Assembly: GCF_900108105.1 (NCBI RefSeq)
Contig: NZ_FNUR01000001.1
Location: forward strand, 1 to 64,000
Length of the DNA stretch: 64,000 nt
DNA from: Butyrivibrio sp. Su6
Lineage (GTDB): Bacteria; Bacillota; Clostridia; Lachnospirales; Lachnospiraceae
Reading direction: 5' to 3'
Positions 9,537 through 19,471 of the stretch are shown here, piece after piece. A model generated the notes under the pieces. That model made no database searches. It was not told the origin of the DNA and saw only the letters and a list, made by a program, of their open reading frames with translations. A program made the position numbers and the translations under genes. Numbering within the stretch: position 1 is the first letter of the stretch; every line of letters starts with the position of its first letter.

Positions 9537-10381
9537 GAGGGACACTGATAAACGAATCCAATATTAAATTCTTTGAAAATGCTCTTGATGCTGAGACCAG
9601 AAAAAGAAGCGACATTCTCATAGGTGTTATTGATGAAGAATCTGGAAATGCCTGTGGCATCCTTGCAGCAGAAGCGGTTGGTGATCACGTTTTGGATATC
9701 AGGTATATTTTCGTTGATGAGAATTTCAGAGAAAAGGGCGCAGGAAAAGAACTGGTCTATACCTTTATTGAAGCAGCAAAAAGAATGCAGGCAAGTGGCA
9801 TTACCTGTGTGCATTCAAGAGGAAACATCAGTGATGGTATATCAGAGCTATTGGAATCCTGTGGCTTTTATCCTGATGAAGAACTGAGCAGCTTTATATA
9901 TGGAGCCATGCTAAGTGAAATACAGATAGATGAGATCAAGGAAAAAGCGCTGAAATTCAGCGTAAAATCCCTGAAAAATATAAGTGATAAAAAGTGGAAT
10001 GATAGCAGGATCATGTGGGATCACGATGGCGGATCATCTCATGGTATGGCAGGTCTTTCCTACAAAAAAGATACCTATGACCAGGAACTTAGTTTTATGG
10101 CGTTTGATGATAACGGGGACATAAAAGGAATGATCCTGGGAAAAATATCAGAGGCCGGCTTTGAAATCCTTACCCTTTCAGCCATAGGGGCACAAAAATC
10201 TTATATTCTTTATGCGCTGCTCAAAAATGCAATTGATGCTTCACGTAAAAAGCTTGATGAACAAACATATGTCATTGTGAGCGGTGCTTCAAAATCATCT
10301 ATGGAAGTGCTTGATCATATATCAGGGGGCGCTTATATAACCCTCGGCAAGACAATTTATTATTACTACGATATTGGATAA
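9533..10381 (+). CDS. Tandem GNAT-fold acetyltransferase-like protein
   Basis: This 282-residue protein has two GNAT-like halves. In the first (about 20-115), RYIFVDENFREKGAGKELVY contains the R/QxxGxG/A acetyl-CoA pyrophosphate loop after a beta strand (motif A), and LLESCGFYPDE matches the typical GNAT C-terminal strand. The second half (about 150-282) has strands and a helix of similar order but no clear acetyl-CoA loop, so it may be a non-catalytic copy. The gene is coupled to the preceding kinase-like gene by an ATGA overlap. It could modify a cargo or a host target; the substrate is unknown. GNAT assignment of the first half is fairly secure, that of the second is tentative. Confidence 0.65.
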   Translation: MRGTLINESNIKFFENALDAETRKRSDILIGVIDEESGNACGILAAEAVGDHVLDIRYIFVDENFREKGAGKELVYTFIEAAKRMQASGITCVHSRGNISDGISELLESCGFYPDEELSSFIYGAMLSEIQIDEIKEKALKFSVKSLKNISDKKWNDSRIMWDHDGGSSHGMAGLSYKKDTYDQELSFMAFDDNGDIKGMILGKISEAGFEILTLSAIGAQKSYILYALLKNAIDASRKKLDEQTYVIVSGASKSSMEVLDHISGGAYITLGKTIYYYYDIG

Positions 10382-10437
10382 TATCGGATGATATCTGTAA
10401 TGGAGATAAAAGTACTTTTGGAATAAGGAGAGATAGC

Positions 10438-13400
10438 ATGAATTACGATGAAATGTTAAAAACTACCCAAAAGAAGGCCCAGGTTATCAACACAAAATCT
10501 GATGAAAAAAAGAAGCTTAATCTGGCTAACCCGGATGAAAAGAACAAGCTAAAGCCACAAAAGGCAGCCGATAAAGAATTTATCTCCAAGCAGACTGCCG
10601 CCCAAAATGAATTTAAGAAAAAATACATGTCCAGGAGGACAGGCTTTGATATTATAGATGGTCCTGAAATTGAAGAATCATCTTTTGTTCCTGTGAATGA
10701 ATCAGTTGAACTCAGGGCTTTTGATAAGACCTTTAAAAACCGTATAAAAAAAGATGCCAAGCAGTGGGTATCAAAATGGAACGATATATGCCAGATCAAT
10801 GATCTTAATAAAAATGGTTATGGCTTTAAGATAGCCAGCAAAAATGTAAATTACAAAACCTACTCAATGATGGTAGGCCTTAATAACTGGGCCAATGCAC
10901 AGAAGTTAAAAGAGCAGTGCGCATCAGTTCTTAAAGGAAATAAGTTCTATCAAAAGAACAAGAAGATAATTGATGCTCTTGCTCCAAGTCCTAAGATGGA
11001 TATCAAGGCTGTCAAGGAAAGTGAGGACTCATCAAATAATCCACTTGTTCTTGATCTTGAGTATAAAAAGTTTACTGCTGGTTCTGTAGAAGCGGTACGA
11101 AAGTATTATGAACAGTTTAATAACAATGATGAAAAAACTCAGGCTGAGCTTCTAAAAACAGTCGCAGAAGAAAGTCTTATCTCTATGGATTATATAAACG
11201 ATAAGGCTTTAAGCCCTGATGCAATGCCCCAGAAAATAATGGAAAGCAAGCTTCTTAGGGACAGGTTAGAGGCTATTCATCTGTATTCAGCGACAAGCGG
11301 GAATACAATAAATGAAGAGTTTTCTGAGCATATAAAATTAGCAAGGCAGCTCTTTATGGCTCTTGATGCAGATATGAGGACGTGCTTTGTGAAAAATGGA
11401 ATGGATTTTGCTGAGAATGGTTCATTCCTTCTTGAAATGAACAAACAGGGAGTTCAGATTAAAAGTACCTATAAAACTCTTAGCACGGCATACCACAATC
11501 TTGCCAAAAACCATAAGGAAAAGGGACATTGCGCGGAACTTATAATAAAGTCACTTGCCGGGTACGATACCAGAAAGAAAAATAGTGAATCAAGTGATTT
11601 CTTTGATATTTTTAATAAAGAGCTGGAAGAAAAAATTGAAGCTCACGGAAATAGTGGTGACGATGAACTTGGAATCGGGCAGGCTGTTTTAAATATGCAA
11701 GCTAACAATGAAGAGAAGTACCAGGCTAACAAAGCCATGCTTGATCCGATGATAGAAGATGCCAAAAAAGTGGCGACTTCTATTGATAGTCTTAGGCATC
11801 AAATTGAGTACATGGAAAAGATAACAAGTGGGGCTGGGGTTCCTGATGACTCCAGTGCTCTTTCTATGCGCATTCAGATAAATGAGAACTTAAAGAAGTC
11901 ATTAAATACAAGTATAGAACAGAAAAAGAGACAGGTGATGGAGCTTTTGGGAAGAGCTAATGGCTTCATGAATGCTATGAGCAATATATACACTGACTCT
12001 GAACTTAGTCCGGAAGGACAGGATATCATTGAAAAATATAGAAGCAATCCGGATACATATGTAGATAATTCACAGACTGCAAATCTTCTAAGAAAGATTG
12101 GAGGATTGTCAGTCCCAACAAAATTTAACAATACTTCAGAATTAAAAAATACTCTTATAAGTAAATTATGCGCAGCAAAGAAGGCAAGCCAGAAAAAGGA
12201 ATTAACCGAAGAAGAAAAGGCAAAGATAAGTACATGGATGAATTCTACTGCAGGTAGTTTATGTCTTATTGACCTTGATATTAATGGCGTTGATGTTAGT
12301 AAGCTAAGCGATAAGGAATTATACGAAAAGATACATGAGTATGCTCCTCTTTTAGGAGATTTGAAAAAAAATAAGTTTAAAAAGCTTATTAAAAGAACCA
12401 AAAAAGAAGAGGATGTGATTAAATCCATATTTGATAAGGTAACTGAAATCAGTGTAGAGTTTCAGAAGCTTTTTGCTGATAATTTTGGAGCTATGGGCAC
12501 TCTTAAGGAAGAAACATCCACTGCCAAAGCTTTTAGGGATAAAATCGAAAAGCTTATAGAACTTAGGAACAAGTATGATTCTGTTCAAAAGATATTATAC
12601 TCAGAAGTCGACGATATAGATTACACTACTAAAAAGCCAATAAAAAAGACTCTTATTGAGACGCTTAATTATAAACTTGGGCCTGCTCAAATGGAAAATT
12701 TTGAGAAAATCCATGCCATATGTCAACAAGAGTTTAAGACCGCAGAAAATGTTGTTTTTGAGTTTAAACTGGGTGAATTAGTCAAAAAGCTTGATATGGG
12801 CGTTAGCATTAAAAAGATTGTTACGGATAAAGTTTTTGGGGAGCATCCTGACCTATATAAAGCTATTGATTTATTTCAAAAATCGAAATCTAATGCAACC
12901 GAGGATGATCTTATTATTTGTGTCAAGACTCTCTATGCGAAACATAAGGAATATACTGATAAGGCCATAAAAAATCTTTGGAAGCAATTTGATAAAAATG
13001 AGGTAGTTGCTCAGCAAAAGCCTATATACAACGAAAATATAGATTTCTTTGTAAAAAAACTAAGAGAATATGCTGAAGATGGATACAACGAAGAAGAGGA
13101 TGCTAAAATCCAACAGGAAGTTACATTGGAACTAGTAAAAGAAGCGACAGAAAGAAGAGAGAAAGAATTTCTTGATGAACTAAAAAAACAAAATATTGGT
13201 AATCGGCTAAATAATGAAAAAATAGACATTGATGATGAATATGCAGGAACCTTGGATAAAGAACTTGAAAAAGAAGTGGATTACCTGCTTGATATTGGAA
13301 ACAGTGATGTAAAGATTTCTCTTGAAAGTAAACTTTCTGATATAGCAAAGGGTAACAGTCTCATTAATAATATCGATAAGAGAATTCTTTGTATCGATGA

Positions 13401-16400
13401 AAAGTACCTTACAGATGAGGAAAAAGTGGCAAGAGAGAACTTTATGCTATTACTAAATAACATTGTTGAAGGTGCAAAACTACTAAATATTGAATTCATG
13501 GATGAAAACGGAAAAGACGCTGTAGAAATACCATTATTACGAAAGCACGCAAGGAAGCTTGCCAGAATAAAAAATTACAAAGAAAGAGAAAGTGCAAAAG
13601 AAGGATTAAAGAATAAGCTTTTAAATGGAGATAAAGATTTTGATGGTCTTAGCGCCGGAACAAAGTTAAGACTTCTTTTGATGTGCGACAAAAATATTTC
13701 CGGTAAAAAAGTTGTATATGTTAAAAAAGATAAAGAATTTTCTGGTAAAGCTAACAACTATGCTGGTATGGAAGCTAAATATCAAAATTTCGATAATGAT
13801 CAGATAAAGGATATATTAAGAAATTATGAAAAATTGTCGTTTAGTCCAATTGTAAGATGGCGAGACGAGAAAGAAGCATTCGAGGAGCAGAAAAACAGAG
13901 AGGCTATTGAAAAGTATAAGAACGCAGTTTCTGTACCTGATGTATTAAAAGAAACTGTTGATAAACTGCTTGGTGTGGGCGACAAGCTGGAAAAGCTTGG
14001 CGTGTATGAAAATAGTATACTTAATAGTCCAAAAGCAATAATTGAGTCTTATATGAAACGGCATGATTTTGATAAGAGAATTCTGTATCTGGATGATGAT
14101 CTTTTATCAGATAAAGAACGTAAAGATAAAAACGATTATGTCAATGAAATATCTAAGATAACTAAAGCATTTGAAAAAGTATATGGTAAAGACGGCACAT
14201 ATGCAGATGATAAGGGCGATTACGATCTGGCCGTTATTATGGATATGGCTAAAAAATTCGCTGTAGCAAGTGATGATCCTGAAGATTCTGAAAAAGATAC
14301 CAGTGATCTTATTTCTGAATTTGATAACTTGATGTCTCCAAGGAGCGAGATAAATAACGCAACGCGTTTCAGATTACAACTCTTATATTATAGCAAATAT
14401 GGTATGGGAGCATCTGGTGAATTAGATGATAATAAGCATATTTATGATACGTTAATGAATAATTTAAAGTTCATGGGAAAGGGAGAAATAGATTATACCG
14501 ATTATAGGTACAAAGATTACAATGTTAGGATCAGGAAAAATGAGCTTAAGTTGGCTGAATTAAAAAATAAAGGAACTATTTCTGCAGATCTTCAAAGAAA
14601 ATTGGATGCAGATTCTATTTCAAATATTGCTCTCACAAGAAATCTTGACTCTATAAGAGATCTTTTTAATGATCCGGGAGACCAATATCTGAATGATATG
14701 GGATTAGTCACCAGAAATTTTATAGAGGATTTCTTTAAGGGAATGGATAAGTATCAGGAAGATGCAGTGGTCCTGGATACTTCTATTAGTGATGAAGAAA
14801 TAAAGGAACTTAAGTATATCATTGATAGCACCGGATATGACAGAATGTATGATCTTCGTAAACAGATGAATATATTAAGTCAAGATATTGATTCTAAATT
14901 CAAGTCATATTCTGATGGATTTAGAATAAGACTTGCAGGAATTATCAATAGCTATATAGCATTGGCAAATAATAGCGATGAACTGAAAGAGAGTGTCGCC
15001 AGAAAGAAAGGCCGTTTAGAGAATCCTGGAGGATATGATGAGAGTTTAGGAGAGCTGTTTGTTGATGAGGATAAAGCTTGGGAGGAGCATGTTAAAGCCG
15101 TAGAGAAAGAAGAAGCTTTAGAGAAAGAAGCTTTAAAGAAAGAAGCTTTAGCGAAAGAAGAAGCTTTAAAGAATAGAACATTAGACGAAGTGATCAACGA
15201 ATACATGGCCCCCTATTTGAAAGATTTAACGGGACAATTTGCTAAGCTGGCTGAAAAAGAAGAACAAAAGAATAAGGACGCCATTCTTCGGGCTGAAGTA
15301 AAGAAAAATGTGAGAAATGAAGAACTAAATAATCATGGGGAACTAAGTAAAAATGAAGTAAAGGAACTAGAGAAAAAAAGTAAAAGAGCTGAGAATTTGT
15401 TCAATATATTAAATTCCAGATATAAGATGCGAGATGGTCTAAAACATATTCTCCTTGTTGATGATCTTAAAGATATGTTTAGGGCATTTGATACAAAGCT
15501 TTTATTCATTGATCCTAAATACTTGGATGGACATGAGAAAGCTCTTATTTCGATGTTCTTTAAAATTAAAAAGAGAATGATTTCTTATAATAAATCGTTT
15601 AAAAACAATGAACAATTAATGCCTATGTCTATGATAAAAGGAGAAGAGACGCTTCTTTCTACAATAATAGATTCTTTTTCTATTCTTGGGACTGAAAATC
15701 AAAATGTAAATTTAAGCCTTAAGAATAATCTTTTGAATGAAATAGAAAAAAAAGATGGCATGTTTGAACTATGCTCAGATGGCTTTAAGCTAAGGCTAAA
15801 GATGCTTCTCAATAGTGGATTTGATGCTCCTAGTGTAAAAAATGAAGGTTTTAGTTCTGATGGAGAAAGAAATATTGCAAAATATTATGAAGGCCTTAAA
15901 GAGCTGGGGTTTGATGATGAAGAATTGAGTATCTTAGAGCAAGAAAAGAATACTCATATGCGGAATCGTGAGAAATATACAAACGAACGAATAGATCAAA
16001 TAATGGATTTGGAAAAATTCGAAGAAATAGATCAGAAGGTAGATGAGGTATTAAAAGATAAAGAAGAAGCGATAGAAAAAGAAATTGATAAGAAATTAGA
16101 AGAACTGAATTTGTCTGAAGACCAGATACACGAATATAAGAACCAATTCATAGCAGCAATAAAAGAAGAAGTAAACAACAAGGTTGAGAAAGAGCTTAAA
16201 GATGGAATTAATGAAGAATCTGCTAAGAAACATGGAAAATACATATCCAAGGATGAATTTGATTCTGAAAAGTATAATGAAAAAGATGAGCTCGAAGAAG
16301 AGGTGGAGGAAGAACTTAATAATCTTAATAAGAGAGCAAAAGACGATTTTGATACTGCAAGACATAGAATGAAACTTGATGATGTTGATACTGATGTTGA

Positions 16401-18969
16401 ACTTGCTGTTGATACTGTTATTAAACAAAAACTGAGTGAACTGGGGCCACAGTATGATGTCATCGAGGAATATGTAAATAAAGATATGGAAAGCAGCTTT
16501 ATTTCTGCTAAATCAGAAGTATCATTTGAAGAGCAAGAGGAGTCAGATTCTGATCAGCTCAAAGAGGATAGTCTCAATAAATCTTCAGTAGAACAGCTTA
16601 AAGAAAGCAGTAATGTCAATGAGGATTTTGATGATGAGGATTATGAGGATTATGATGATGCTCTAGGAGAAGAGGAGTTTTATGCGCAGTATGCTAATGA
16701 AGTAAAGAATAATGAGCAAGAAATCAATGAAAAATCTAAAGAAAAAATAAGTTTTAATATTAACGAAGAAAAAAGAAACTGGCAAGACACTGATGAAGAC
16801 TTTGAGAAAGCTTTAAATGACAACAAATCTGAGAAACTTTTGAAAGAACAAGAGTTGCAAGAGCAGATAGCTAAGGAGAAAGAAGAGGAAGAACGTAAGA
16901 AGAAAGAAGAACAACTTCGTAAGGAGAAAGAAGAGGAAGATCGTAAGAAGGAAGAGGAAGAACGACTTCGTAAGGAGAAAGAAGAGGAAGATCGTAAGAA
17001 AGAGGAAGAACGACTTCGTAAGGAAAAAGAAGAGGAAGAACTGCGCCTTAAGAAAGAAAAGGAGGAGCTGGAAAAGTATGAATTGGCAAAGAAAAAATAT
17101 CTAGATTCATTAAAAGCGCAGAAAGCCAGTAGAAGAAAAGAAATTAAAAAGATATTGGAGTCTGGGCTTGATAATGAGCTGGATAAAATGGAAGAAAATA
17201 TGGGTGGTAAGACTGAAGAAGAAATACAGAAAGAAATTGATAACCTGACTGATGAAAAGTATAAATATGGTATAAAAAAAGGCAACTACAATTTTGGAGA
17301 TATTTCTTCTTCTATGTTTAAGATATTCGTCACAAATGAATACGGTAAATTTGAGTTTGTGAAGAACGAGATAGACGATAAAGATGAAGAAATTGACCGA
17401 AAAGTATTACTCAGGTTTGCACTACACACACTAGGCAAGAAGGCGCTCAACCATGAATATTGGCAATATGTAGAAATGCTTCCGGAAACAGATTACAGGA
17501 ATATATTTTATAAAAAGCTTTTGGAAGCCTTACCAGAGGACTCTTATCAACTTGGTGATGCACAAATGCTATATTTTGATAAGCTTTTTGAACATATTGA
17601 TGATTATTCAAGTCCAAGGCAACTTAGAGATAGAATGTATGAACTTGAGAAGGAATTTCCACAATTCTATGAAGAAGGTAAGCTTAAGCGTGGTGCGTTC
17701 GAATATTATTATGATCTTATGGATGCATGGAAAAAAGCTGAAAGTGCTGCATTAAATTCTGAACCTATTCAGAAACAGAAATACGACAAATTATATAAAG
17801 AGTTACATGATCATAAGAAGATGAAAATTAAACTTACAGAGGATGTCTATAAGGATAAGTATCAAAAAAAATGTTATATACAAAATGGCGATACTTTCGA
17901 ACCTCAATTTTATAAAAATAGCTGCTATGCTACATGTTCTGCATATTTGCTAAATAAGTTCTTTATACAAAATCCAGATTTGATAGATAGTGGAAGATTA
18001 GATAAATATCGCTGTAAGAATAGTAAGTTTGGAAAGGATGAAAAGGGTGTTTATGTAAATCAGGAGGATTTTAAGTATGGAAAATTAAAAATTAATGATA
18101 TTGCAAAGGATGCATTAGATAACAAAGGCCCATTTGATGCGGATACAAATTCAGGAATTCAATATGCTTATAAGAACTTTTTGGAAGAATCAAATACTCA
18201 AAATGACAGTGAGCGTGACATATATAGTATCTCTGATAAGTTTATTAATATGTCTAAGAATGTATGCGTAAACTGCATAGAATTTGAGCCATTTTCGGAT
18301 TTCTATACCGAAGCTCTGAAAAAGGAGACAGAGAAGGATAATCTACCTTTCAACAACAGTGCTTTAGATTCTAGTATCGACAAATATAAGGTTAATAGTA
18401 AAAAAAGAAAGCACTTTACTCCTTATATGAGAGATATTAAAGAAAATTATTTTCAAACAGTTGTTGGAAAGATAGAAGAGCTTATGGAAGAAAGGCCAGA
18501 TACGCCAATTGCTCTTTTGACTGCTGATTATGGACAGGCGGGGCATTACGTTGTAGTAAAGGGAACTACTACAGATGGCAGACTAATCGTTATGAATCCA
18601 ATGCACAAAAAGGATAACGAGGGTGATACTTCAGAATTGATACCTGATATGCTAATGGATGTGGACAAATTTTTTGGCTATTCGGGGGACAAACCTGGAT
18701 TTACTCTTACGTGGCTGGAGAAATTTGACTCAAAAAAAGCACAAGAGGTTGAAAAGAAATGTGATATGAAGGGAGCCTCTTATAACGAAAAAGGAGAACT
18801 TGTTAACTCTACGGCAGCTGAAAAATCTAATTTGAGTGATAAGGCTTCATGGCTTGCACATAGGAATGGTGTTTCTTTTGAGGTTAATAAAAAGTTAAAT
18901 GGAAAAAATGGAGATTTGTTCAACCATCATATTTACGTTCCAAAGACCTATGATCCATCTGTGAAGTAA
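10438..18969 (+). CDS. Giant protein with C-terminal papain/C39-like cysteine peptidase domain; candidate CIS cargo
   Basis: This 2843-residue protein has no signal peptide or membrane span. Residues 1-980 are helical. Between about 980 and 1800 at least four divergent units recur, each starting like DKRILCIDEKYLTDEEK and ending like GxxLRLxxL. Residues ~2145-2210 are a Lys/Glu/Arg-rich coiled coil encoded by DNA tandem repeats. The C-terminal region resembles a papain-fold peptidase. YKNSCYATCSAYLLNKF carries Cys2496 at the start of a helix, AGHYVVVKG carries His2703, and VMNPMH carries Asn2720, matching the Cys-His-Asn/Asp order of C39/papain-like enzymes. The start follows AAGGAGAGATAGC. 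Neighbours suggest an injected toxin or processing protease, an inference. A structural role is the main alternative. Confidence 0.65.
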   Translation: MNYDEMLKTTQKKAQVINTKSDEKKKLNLANPDEKNKLKPQKAADKEFISKQTAAQNEFKKKYMSRRTGFDIIDGPEIEESSFVPVNESVELRAFDKTFKNRIKKDAKQWVSKWNDICQINDLNKNGYGFKIASKNVNYKTYSMMVGLNNWANAQKLKEQCASVLKGNKFYQKNKKIIDALAPSPKMDIKAVKESEDSSNNPLVLDLEYKKFTAGSVEAVRKYYEQFNNNDEKTQAELLKTVAEESLISMDYINDKALSPDAMPQKIMESKLLRDRLEAIHLYSATSGNTINEEFSEHIKLARQLFMALDADMRTCFVKNGMDFAENGSFLLEMNKQGVQIKSTYKTLSTAYHNLAKNHKEKGHCAELIIKSLAGYDTRKKNSESSDFFDIFNKELEEKIEAHGNSGDDELGIGQAVLNMQANNEEKYQANKAMLDPMIEDAKKVATSIDSLRHQIEYMEKITSGAGVPDDSSALSMRIQINENLKKSLNTSIEQKKRQVMELLGRANGFMNAMSNIYTDSELSPEGQDIIEKYRSNPDTYVDNSQTANLLRKIGGLSVPTKFNNTSELKNTLISKLCAAKKASQKKELTEEEKAKISTWMNSTAGSLCLIDLDINGVDVSKLSDKELYEKIHEYAPLLGDLKKNKFKKLIKRTKKEEDVIKSIFDKVTEISVEFQKLFADNFGAMGTLKEETSTAKAFRDKIEKLIELRNKYDSVQKILYSEVDDIDYTTKKPIKKTLIETLNYKLGPAQMENFEKIHAICQQEFKTAENVVFEFKLGELVKKLDMGVSIKKIVTDKVFGEHPDLYKAIDLFQKSKSNATEDDLIICVKTLYAKHKEYTDKAIKNLWKQFDKNEVVAQQKPIYNENIDFFVKKLREYAEDGYNEEEDAKIQQEVTLELVKEATERREKEFLDELKKQNIGNRLNNEKIDIDDEYAGTLDKELEKEVDYLLDIGNSDVKISLESKLSDIAKGNSLINNIDKRILCIDEKYLTDEEKVARENFMLLLNNIVEGAKLLNIEFMDENGKDAVEIPLLRKHARKLARIKNYKERESAKEGLKNKLLNGDKDFDGLSAGTKLRLLLMCDKNISGKKVVYVKKDKEFSGKANNYAGMEAKYQNFDNDQIKDILRNYEKLSFSPIVRWRDEKEAFEEQKNREAIEKYKNAVSVPDVLKETVDKLLGVGDKLEKLGVYENSILNSPKAIIESYMKRHDFDKRILYLDDDLLSDKERKDKNDYVNEISKITKAFEKVYGKDGTYADDKGDYDLAVIMDMAKKFAVASDDPEDSEKDTSDLISEFDNLMSPRSEINNATRFRLQLLYYSKYGMGASGELDDNKHIYDTLMNNLKFMGKGEIDYTDYRYKDYNVRIRKNELKLAELKNKGTISADLQRKLDADSISNIALTRNLDSIRDLFNDPGDQYLNDMGLVTRNFIEDFFKGMDKYQEDAVVLDTSISDEEIKELKYIIDSTGYDRMYDLRKQMNILSQDIDSKFKSYSDGFRIRLAGIINSYIALANNSDELKESVARKKGRLENPGGYDESLGELFVDEDKAWEEHVKAVEKEEALEKEALKKEALAKEEALKNRTLDEVINEYMAPYLKDLTGQFAKLAEKEEQKNKDAILRAEVKKNVRNEELNNHGELSKNEVKELEKKSKRAENLFNILNSRYKMRDGLKHILLVDDLKDMFRAFDTKLLFIDPKYLDGHEKALISMFFKIKKRMISYNKSFKNNEQLMPMSMIKGEETLLSTIIDSFSILGTENQNVNLSLKNNLLNEIEKKDGMFELCSDGFKLRLKMLLNSGFDAPSVKNEGFSSDGERNIAKYYEGLKELGFDDEELSILEQEKNTHMRNREKYTNERIDQIMDLEKFEEIDQKVDEVLKDKEEAIEKEIDKKLEELNLSEDQIHEYKNQFIAAIKEEVNNKVEKELKDGINEESAKKHGKYISKDEFDSEKYNEKDELEEEVEEELNNLNKRAKDDFDTARHRMKLDDVDTDVELAVDTVIKQKLSELGPQYDVIEEYVNKDMESSFISAKSEVSFEEQEESDSDQLKEDSLNKSSVEQLKESSNVNEDFDDEDYEDYDDALGEEEFYAQYANEVKNNEQEINEKSKEKISFNINEEKRNWQDTDEDFEKALNDNKSEKLLKEQELQEQIAKEKEEEERKKKEEQLRKEKEEEDRKKEEEERLRKEKEEEDRKKEEERLRKEKEEEELRLKKEKEELEKYELAKKKYLDSLKAQKASRRKEIKKILESGLDNELDKMEENMGGKTEEEIQKEIDNLTDEKYKYGIKKGNYNFGDISSSMFKIFVTNEYGKFEFVKNEIDDKDEEIDRKVLLRFALHTLGKKALNHEYWQYVEMLPETDYRNIFYKKLLEALPEDSYQLGDAQMLYFDKLFEHIDDYSSPRQLRDRMYELEKEFPQFYEEGKLKRGAFEYYYDLMDAWKKAESAALNSEPIQKQKYDKLYKELHDHKKMKIKLTEDVYKDKYQKKCYIQNGDTFEPQFYKNSCYATCSAYLLNKFFIQNPDLIDSGRLDKYRCKNSKFGKDEKGVYVNQEDFKYGKLKINDIAKDALDNKGPFDADTNSGIQYAYKNFLEESNTQNDSERDIYSISDKFINMSKNVCVNCIEFEPFSDFYTEALKKETEKDNLPFNNSALDSSIDKYKVNSKKRKHFTPYMRDIKENYFQTVVGKIEELMEERPDTPIALLTADYGQAGHYVVVKGTTTDGRLIVMNPMHKKDNEGDTSELIPDMLMDVDKFFGYSGDKPGFTLTWLEKFDSKKAQEVEKKCDMKGASYNEKGELVNSTAAEKSNLSDKASWLAHRNGVSFEVNKKLNGKNGDLFNHHIYVPKTYDPSVK
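16870..17060 (+). repeat. Tandem DNA repeat encoding a charged coiled coil
   Basis: Inside the giant gene, units beginning CTTCGTAAGGAGAAAGAAGA start at 16915, 16966 and 17014, giving unit lengths of 51 and 48 bases, preceded by a related 45-base partial unit. They encode repeats such as LRKEKEEEDRKKEEEE. Unit lengths are multiples of three, so copy-number change would keep the frame. Confidence 0.75.
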
Positions 18970-19022
18970 AGATGAAAAAGTTATCATAAAAGTGTATACT
19001 TATAATAGAGGATAACGCACAT

Positions 19023-19454
19023 ATGGTTACTGAGATCTATAAGCAGGATGTTAGGAAATTCATACACTTGGTTGATGACCGTATATGGAAAAAGGCGATT
19101 GAGAGAAAATACCATATGCTTGGAAGCATATGGGAAACAGAGAGTGGCATGCTTCCGGCCGGAGTTATGATCTACGATATCATAGATCATCCAGAGCACG
19201 TAGGAACCTCTTTTATACACATTAAATGGGTGTATGCTTCGGTTGCGGTTCAGAGGCCGGAAGCGGTTTACGATGATTTTTTTGAAGAAATTTATAAAGT
19301 TGCTGTTAGACGTAAGATAAAGCAAATATCAATAACTATTCCCAAAGTTAAGGAGTATAACTTTGAACTGTTGTCTTCTTATATTGGGGACAGAGGCTAT
19401 ATCTTAATGGAAGGCAGTTCAGGAAATGTAAATGCTATTCTGAAACTGCCCTAA
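19023..19454 (+). CDS. Small GNAT-like protein
   Basis: This 143-residue protein has the strand-helix order of a GNAT fold. VYASVAVQRPEAVYDDFFEEI lies where motif A would be, but the acetyl-CoA loop (QRPEAV) lacks the usual glycines, so the protein may be a degenerate acetyltransferase. The strand after the next helix (KQISITIPK) and the C-terminal YIGDRGYILMEG fit the fold. It starts at ATG 19023, ten bases after GAGGA, 53 bases downstream of the giant peptidase gene, and ends 17 bases before the next gene. It could be a dedicated partner or antitoxin-like modifier for a neighbouring large protein, but this is speculative. Confidence 0.45.
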   Translation: MVTEIYKQDVRKFIHLVDDRIWKKAIERKYHMLGSIWETESGMLPAGVMIYDIIDHPEHVGTSFIHIKWVYASVAVQRPEAVYDDFFEEIYKVAVRRKIKQISITIPKVKEYNFELLSSYIGDRGYILMEGSSGNVNAILKLP

Positions 19455-19471
19455 TGCAGGAGGCATGCTGA

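Noticed and set aside
16096-16463. Overlapping - strand frames of 110 and 143 codons
   Set aside because: Antisense of the helical part of the giant gene, without start signals or family resemblance.
16680-17285. 201-codon - strand frame rich in Ser/Phe
   Set aside because: It is the antisense of the Lys/Glu-rich coiled-coil repeat and has no independent signal.
19001-19006. Perfect TATAAT upstream of the small GNAT-like gene
   Set aside because: A start from it would begin about 10 bases before the ATG and leave out the GAGGA site; no matching -35 is seen. Probably coincidence.
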